A stretch of 51,217 bases of DNA from Lichtheimia corymbifera B2541 (taxonomy: Eukaryota; Mucoromycota; Mucoromycetes; Mucorales; Lichtheimiaceae). The DNA is taken from positions 1 to 51,217 of the forward strand of contig JNEU01001072.1 of assembly GCA_000697475.1 (NCBI GenBank), in the 5' to 3' direction. The notes beneath the pieces were generated by a model. That model ran no database searches. It saw only the letters and a list, made by a program, of their open reading frames with translations, and had not been told where the DNA came from. How positions within the stretch are numbered: the stretch's first letter is position 1; each line of letters starts with the position of its first letter. A program made the position numbers and the translations under genes. Of this stretch, positions 45,180 through 51,217 are shown piece by piece.

Positions 45180-46305
45180 ATCATAATAAGCACTATCCGT
45201 TTCTTATCACCTATTCCCCATCGTCATCACTGGCTACATAGATAACGCCCATACGCTTATTCTTCCCATGTATCCTCAGCTTACAATCACAACTCTCATA
45301 AAGCCATCCACATCTTGTAAAGGTTCAAAAGTTGGGTCCCACAGCTCATTCATCCATTCAAATACGTTGTAAAAGAAGGTGTATTGTAGATGCTGTCATC
45401 ATATAATGAATCAAGTGATCTGGTGGCATTATGTGTATATGAGTCCATAGAGGTGATCGAGGCGGTGCCATGGTATTGCTGCATTCTGAGGCTGTCCATT
45501 CGTCATCCAATGGTTAAGCAGGAAAATGATAGTAGCAGGGCGAAAATTGTTGTTGCACACCTTATAGCCCATAAAAGTATCGCAAATCATCCATTCCCCT
45601 CCTTGTCCACTTTGCTGAAACATGCAATTGAATAAACCTCCCGATAATCAAAAAGATAGCAAAAAGCCAAACACTTCAAGGTGTATCAGTGCTGGAAAAT
45701 CCATCCAATCCTTGCGCATCCTCTTGTTGATCGATAGCTCATGTGAAGGCATGTATAAGTAAACGAATACGATGTTGATTATCAATTGTTGAAGGTGGTG
45801 CTTGGATAGTCGATGGTCCATAGGGTGATGTCGATATAAGCAAGCAAAGAGAGGACCGGTGTATGTTGACAACAATTTGGGATAGTGTCCCCCTCAATCA
45901 GCAGGTCCAGTCATCTATTCCACCATCCTCAGCATGATCCACTTGAATACTCCCACTGTCGATAATCATTTCGAGGCTGCAGCCATATCCAGTCAGCTAC
46001 CATACGAACGTTGAAGCTCACCACCTTATCTCGTTGCTCGTAATCCAACCATGCTGGTGCCTCCTCATCCATGTTAATATATGTCACATGATGCTGGTAT
46101 GCTCTTGCCGAAGGTCGTTCTTACTCCAAATCCCCTTTTCATCACATCCCGTAGCTTGCATGGGTATCAGATTGGATCTTCTGCTAGAACTCTTGTATGA
46201 TCCAGACGCCATGGGAGCCAGGTGCCAAGGAAACGATACATCATCAATCATCATTGTCGTGGTCCACAATGTCGTCTCTGTTTCATAAGAGAACGTGTTA
46301 GACAT
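45180..46305 (-). pseudogene. degenerate coding-like region, possible distant FWLLGASS-family member
   Basis: Minus-strand pieces read sensibly in turn: TTLWTTTMMIDDVSFPWHLA (46305-46084 frame), EEAPAWLDYEQRDKVVSFNV and RMVADWIWLQPR (around 46060-45950), and FEWMNELWDPTFEPLQDVDG (around 45360). Their order and spacing loosely parallel the gene at 16914-17669. Stops separate them. A GTGAGT...AAACAG intron upstream near 46270-46345 does not restore a clean frame. The assignment is weak. Confidence 0.3.
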
Positions 46306-46526
46306 AATCCATCGACCAATATCCCCTAATCTATTGCATACTCACCGCGTTACAAATGATGCATTCGAATAAGAGTACGTGAATAATTGCTGTGCCAGTA
46401 GTCATATAGCTTTATCCAAGCTGTCTCATATGATGCTCAATCCATGACTCTGCTGTCGATAACGGAGATAATATGGTGGTTGCTGCTGTCGAAAAAATGA
46501 AACGTAAGATAAAACAGACTTGATGT

Positions 46527-46750
46527 CATGCAACGTGGTCCAGTAGAGCTTGCCAGAGTCGTGCTCTGGAAGAAGCGATGCCGTGTTTGCTGGATAGTTG
46601 TAGCAGCAGTGTTATTCAGATGCCGTAATGTACTCTGTCATCTGTTGTTGAAGCAAGAGATGCATCGAACCCGTGGTTGTTGTCAGGGTCATTGTGAACG
46701 AGCGATGGGTGAGACAAGGCCAGAGTGGAGAAGAAGAGCAACATAAAAAT
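46527..46750 (-). repeat. inverted fragment of the U2 family 5' block
   Basis: On the minus strand this matches the start of the U2 copies (complement of CACCACTTGTTCGATACATC-type sequence, GGCATCG and so on), then stops at about 46527. It forms the inner end of the right inverted arm. Confidence 0.55.
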
Positions 46751-46829
46751 TACAGCACGCGTCGGCCGTTTTATCCTCTGCCAGAGTCATGTGACACATT
46801 TATGCAACCCCGTCTCTCCCACATTACAC

Positions 46830-47960
46830 CCTCCCTCATAATAAAGCATGAGGTGTTTATTAGAACAAAGCTGATCAACAAGCTTGAAATCATCCTGTGT
46901 GAAGGTTTCATGTTTGTGGGATTAATAGGTCGTACACTCTTCTTTTTTCCCGTCCGGTCATCATCACTTTTACATGTGGACGCTCCCCATTCAAGATTTT
47001 CATTATGACGCGTGTGGTTTTTATTTAAATGAAGTTGATCAGCATGTCCTAGCGAACCTCGTGACCAAGTTTGACGATGGAGGAGGACAATCGCGGGGGT
47101 GCGCACTATACAACCTACTTACGTTCCCGTCCTCCAATTATCTCTCATATATTTGGACCATCCGATTCATAAAAACATCATAATGAAGTATGCAGTTTTT
47201 AAATGAATGGAGTTGATCAGAGTGACTCAGCGGATCTTCTTACCAAGTTTCAAGTTCGAAATGGGGAATCCCATGATTCTTTATTCTAACTGACATTTCA
47301 TGATTTCCGACGGGTTCGGAATTTCAGTCCTTCATAGTAAATCACCCATTACACCCTCCCATTCAATGTTTCCAAATGAAGTGTGGTTTCTTTATTAAGA
47401 CAAAGTTGATCAGCATCCCCAAGAGAATATTGTGTGAAAGGTTCAGGGTTGTGGTGGGCAATCTATAGGTCATGGGTCGTCTAACCTACATTTAATACCG
47501 TCCGTTCATCGTCGGACGCCCCCATTTTATTTCTCATAATGAAGCATATGATTTTTAAATGAATGGAGTTGATCAGCATGTTGTCGCCCACCGCCCTGAA
47601 CAAGTTTCAGGATGCAGGAGGACAACCGCCGGGGTGTGCACTATGCACCCTACTTGCGTTGAGTCCGTCCTAAATTTGGGCCGTCCGATCCATAGGAACA
47701 TAATAATGAAACGTACACTTTTTAAATGAATGGAGTTGATCAGCATGACTCAGAGAACCTTCTGACCAAGTTTCAAGTTCAAGATGGGGAATCCCAAGAT
47801 TCTTCATGCTAAATGGCTTTTCAATAAATCCGGCGCTTCCCCGATTTTCGTCCGTCATAGTGAATCCCACATTATATCCTCCCATACAAAATTTTTAAAT
47901 GAAGTGTGGGTTCTTAATTAATACAAGGTTGATCAGCATGTCCTAAAGCATATTGTGTGA
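46830..47960. repeat. array of ~165-195-bp sub-repeats (copy 3, inverted)
   Basis: The complement units (TTTTAAATGAATGGAGTTGATCAGCAT) recur at about 47020, 47200, 47395, 47560, 47728 and 47915. They mirror the arrays at 22190-23310 and 34360-35320. Confidence 0.65.
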
Positions 47961-48167
47961 AAGTTTCAGGTTCGAGAGAGGCAATCTCAAGGTCATGCAT
48001 TAATCACTGTATTAGTGAAGTAGTCTGACAGTGCCTGGCCTATTTAATTTCCACTTCTTCCACTTCTTCCACTCCCAGTCCATTACCTTTTCCTCCTGTC
48101 ATTCTCAACTGTTGCCCCATTCAAGAACAACCACCAACTGCGAACGATTGTCCTGCTTCAGCCCATC

Positions 48168-49075
48168 ATGTCCATTCTACAACTGTCTTGATCTGATTGT
48201 CTTTGACTAAATCTCAAGTCCACGGTGTATATGCAGCCTCTTTATCACTCTACTCCACCACAAGCGTTTCTTGACACTACACCTTCTCTTGTCCACTCCT
48301 CTATCACGATCAATCGTAACAGCGATCATTCCAGCAGTTGCTCTTAGCAAGATCATTCCATTGTCTCAAACGGTGTTATATTCCTGCAGCAGCTTGCCTT
48401 ACAGCCTATTTCATGTGGACAGCAGATAGCCATTCTACAGAAGCAGCTTTATTTACGTGTATCAACGTGCTTTATTGCATACGATTTCCTATGGATGATG
48501 CCCATATCAACTATCAATCACACCACAATACAAATGATCATCATCTGTTTGAGCTCAATGCACAGTGACCAAGAATGGATCGACCAACAGCCGGATGGAA
48601 AAGGAAGCATATCAGCAGCGATTACTGCAGGGTCTTATGAGCATGTTGGGCTTGCAATGATTACCTATGGACGGATGGATGGATGGATGCGATCAAGCGC
48701 AGTGATGGGTAATCCTGGGTTCTTTTTTGGTTACTTGGCGCATCACCAGCAAAAAGGATGAGCTATGTCACTTGGATACGGCTGAGGATGATGATGGATT
48801 GGATTGAATCGACAAAAGGCGTTTTACAACCATGGATGATATCGGAAATACTCGTGTCAAATCATGCAGCATGAATTGAAGGATGATTATGGCGGCAGTA
48901 ACGACAAGAATATAGCAACACAACTATCTCTGTTACCTATGTCGATTCACAACCCCGTATGTCTTTCAATTTGTAATACTGCTCCCTTATATATTCTGCT
49001 TGATAAAATACACATACCTATTCTTAGACTTCCTTTGATGAAACCTGGATTCAACGTAATGTTTGGGGTATCATG
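48168..49075 (+). pseudogene. FWLLGASS-family gene carried in repeat copy 3, degraded
   Basis: It runs from an ATG at 48168 about 125 bp after a TATTTAA core-promoter-like site. Broken frames give ALQPISCGQQIAILQKQ, DQEWIDQQPDGKGSISAAIT, GYLAHHQQKG (frame-shifted relative to FWLLGASS), DDYGGSNDKNIATQLSLLP and LLDKIHIPILRLPL. Same gene as in copies 1 and 2. Product unknown. Confidence 0.5.
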
Positions 49076-49576
49076 CTATCGGCTCACATGGGCAAGGTGT
49101 GGATCACTTAGTTAGTTTCTGGATTGAAAGGGGAAATAGAAATTGAAGGGTGGGAACCGAGAATGGATCATTTAAATTATAGCATCGAAGCGCTATTTGT
49201 CGTTTGCCATGTTGCCTTCGTCCAAAGCTTCCAAGTTTGCATGTTGATCGACATAAGCAGTGTCAACTTTGAAAAGCTTCCTTACAAATTTAATGTCCAG
49301 CGTTGTCCTGGTTATAGAGCTTGGTTCATTCTAAGCTTAATTTATTATTCTCATGTAAGAGCGAACTCTGATCCATTGAAGAATATACATAAACATATGA
49401 TGCTTATCTCTGCCAATCCATCATGCGGCATCATAAGCGCTCATCATACACAAGCTTGTTTATTTATACCATAAAGAACCGTGAAGAGAAAACAACGCTG
49501 TTACCACTCTCATCTTTTCATATAAGACACTCTCAGAGGAACTTATCATACACCGTACGGACTATCATAGGCGGAG

Positions 49577-51217
49577 CTTACTATATGAAAGAGCCCAGGT
49601 TTCATTGTACAGTTTAGAGATACAGCTACCTTTATGTTTTTACATATGCTATAAGCGTGATGCTATATGATAGGTGGTCTTTGTTCATTCTCAAGCATAT
49701 AGACCCTGATATAGTCAAAGATGTAGAGAGGCGTGTTTGTGCAGCACATCTGATTGCGGTGAATGCATGATAGTTAATGGATGATTCAGTAACAGTCATG
49801 ATTTGGCAGCTAACATGCACTTTTCCCACTCTCAGCTTTTGACAACTCTACTTGATAGAAACGATGAGTCTGCTCCAGACATACATCTCCATCATTCAAC
49901 TTTGTTGATCTGGGCTGATTTGGACGAGTTACGCTCAAATAAGAAACATCAGTGGAGATAGATAGTGCATGCTGTATGCACCGACAGATGTATCCTTGGT
50001 TTGAGCGTAACTCGGCCAAATCATCTCGGATCAACAAAGTTGAATGATGGACATGAATGTCTGGAGCAGATGCGTCGTTCCCATCAAGTGGATTGGGCAA
50101 AAGCTGCGAACGGGAAAAAGTAAATGTTAGCTGCCAATGTATGCAGTGGAAATGATGTTTCTGCACTGCCATGCATTGTCCCTGAAGTCTTACCTTTTTA
50201 GCTCAGGCACACAAACACGCCTCTCTACATCTTTGGCTCTATTAGGGTCTAGCTACTTGACAATCAACAAAGACCACTTGCCATATAGCATCACGGTTAC
50301 AGAGTATGTAAAACATAAAGGTGCTTATATCTCCAAACTTTACAATGAAACGTGGGCTCTTTCATAGAACAAAGTTGCTCGTCGGGGTCAAGCGCACCTT
50401 GGGTGTAAGTTTCACGATCACGCTCGGCGATCCTAGATTTCGCAATCTCACCACCAGGCCCGTCGAAAAAAATTCAAGAGGTCGACCTGATCAACTTTGG
50501 CTGGTGGTGACATTGGGTGAATCTGAGATTGGCCACGGCGATCGTGAAACTTGCACCCAAGGTGCGCTTCACCCCGACGAGCAACTTTGTTCGATTGAAG
50601 ACCCCACGTTTCGTTGTAGAATTTTTAGTAATGGGCATCTTTGTGTTTTACATATGCTGTAAGCGTGATGTTATATGACAAGTGGTGTTTGTTGGTTGTC
50701 AAGTAGGTAGACCCCGATAGAGCCGAAGATGCAGACGGACTTCTTTGTGCAACACAGCTCATTTGCATGATACTTCACAATGGACAAACACCACCTACCA
50801 TATAGCATCACACTTACAGCATATGTAAAACATAAAGATAGCTGTATCTCTAAACTTTACAATGAAACGTGGGGTCTTCAATCGAACAAAGTTGCTCGTC
50901 GGGGTGAAGCGCACCTTGGGTGCAAGTTTCACGATCGCCGTGGCCAATCTCAGATTCACCCAATGTCACCACCAGCCAAAGTCGATCTTGGGTCGACCTC
51001 TTGAATTTTTTTTTTTTTCGACGGGGCTGGTGGTGACATTGCGAAATCTAGGATCGGCGAGGTTGATCGTGAAACTTGCACCCAAGGTGCGCTTCACCCC
51101 GACGAGCAACTTTGTTCGATTGAAGACCCCACGTTTCATTGTAAAGTTTAGAGATACAGCTATCTTTATGTTTTACATATGCTGTAAGTGTGATGCTATA
51201 TGGTAGGTGGTGTTTGT
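49577..51217. repeat. palindromic repeat block, right-hand counterpart, cut by window end
   Basis: It contains the fold-back unit 49906-50033 (GGCTGATTTGGACGAGTTACGC and complement), then two larger palindromes centred near 50468 and 51006. The latter has an A/T-rich spacer, TTTTTTTTTTTTCGACGGGG. Sequence and order mirror 18983-20640. The similar short frames throughout are repeat by-products. The block continues past the window edge. Confidence 0.8.

Larger units (their letters stand above)
46800..49575 (-). repeat. composite dispersed repeat, copy 3 (inverted)
   Basis: It is the reverse complement of copy 1, with matching order: sub-repeat array (46830-47960), core-promoter-like CCTATTTAATTTCCACTTC (48038-48056), the carried gene (48168-49075, now on the plus strand), and the end segment containing GACACTCTCAGAGGAA (49526-49541). 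Palindromic sequence follows, as before copy 1. Confidence 0.75.

Overview
This looks like a gene-poor, repeat-rich stretch of an early-diverging filamentous fungus. Mucoromycota, possibly a Lichtheimia-like Mucorales, is my inference. The supporting signs are GT-AG introns of 60-76 nt, moderate GC, no operon structure and a local expansion of F-box/LRR genes. No rRNA, tRNA, CRISPR or telomere was recognised.

The dominant content is one gene family: an N-terminal TPR-like segment, an F-box, then a long C-terminal leucine-rich repeat (LRR) region. This is the Pof3/Dia2-type order known from yeast SCF ubiquitin ligases. Eight loci are present. Four read intact: 599-2671 (-), 4641-6703 (+), 25483-27599 (-) and 42354-44569 (-). 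Two carry a single in-frame nonsense codon: 30544-32635 (-) and 36767-38879 (-). One has a stop plus an internal deletion (10169-11883, +), and one is a 5'-truncated, frameshifted remnant (39189-39935, -). In the seven copies that retain that junction a single short phase-1 intron separates the TPR/F-box exon from the LRR exon. The array at 25-45 kb is a run of segmental duplications. Two of its units also carry a small gene with a signal peptide (28152-28373, and a shortened paralogue at 40146-40256) and degraded copies of an unrecognised spliced gene.

Other genes: a three-exon HET-domain (heterokaryon-incompatibility type) protein at 14878-16298 (+), and a possible small cysteine-containing protein at 7552-7878 (+). 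A second degenerate family, nicknamed here for its FWLLGASS motif, lies at 16914-17669 (-), inside three copies of a long repeat, and perhaps at 45180-46305 (-).

Repeats: a fold-back element sits at 3833-4465 just upstream of one F-box gene. A ~297-bp tandem repeat lies at 8077-8880. A very large nested palindrome spans 18595-20300. A ~2.6-kb composite repeat occurs at about 20640-23310 (+), 32760-35325 (+) and 46800-49575 (inverted). The outer copies, with their palindromic flanks, form inverted arms of at least 4.5 kb (about 18983-23530 and 46527-51217) around the F-box array, and the right arm runs off the window. Together this resembles a birth-and-death gene cluster embedded in and reshaped by repeats. 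If the F-box/LRR proteins work as SCF adaptors, the locus would be a source of variable ubiquitin-ligase substrate receptors. A link with the neighbouring HET gene in self/non-self recognition is only a hypothesis.
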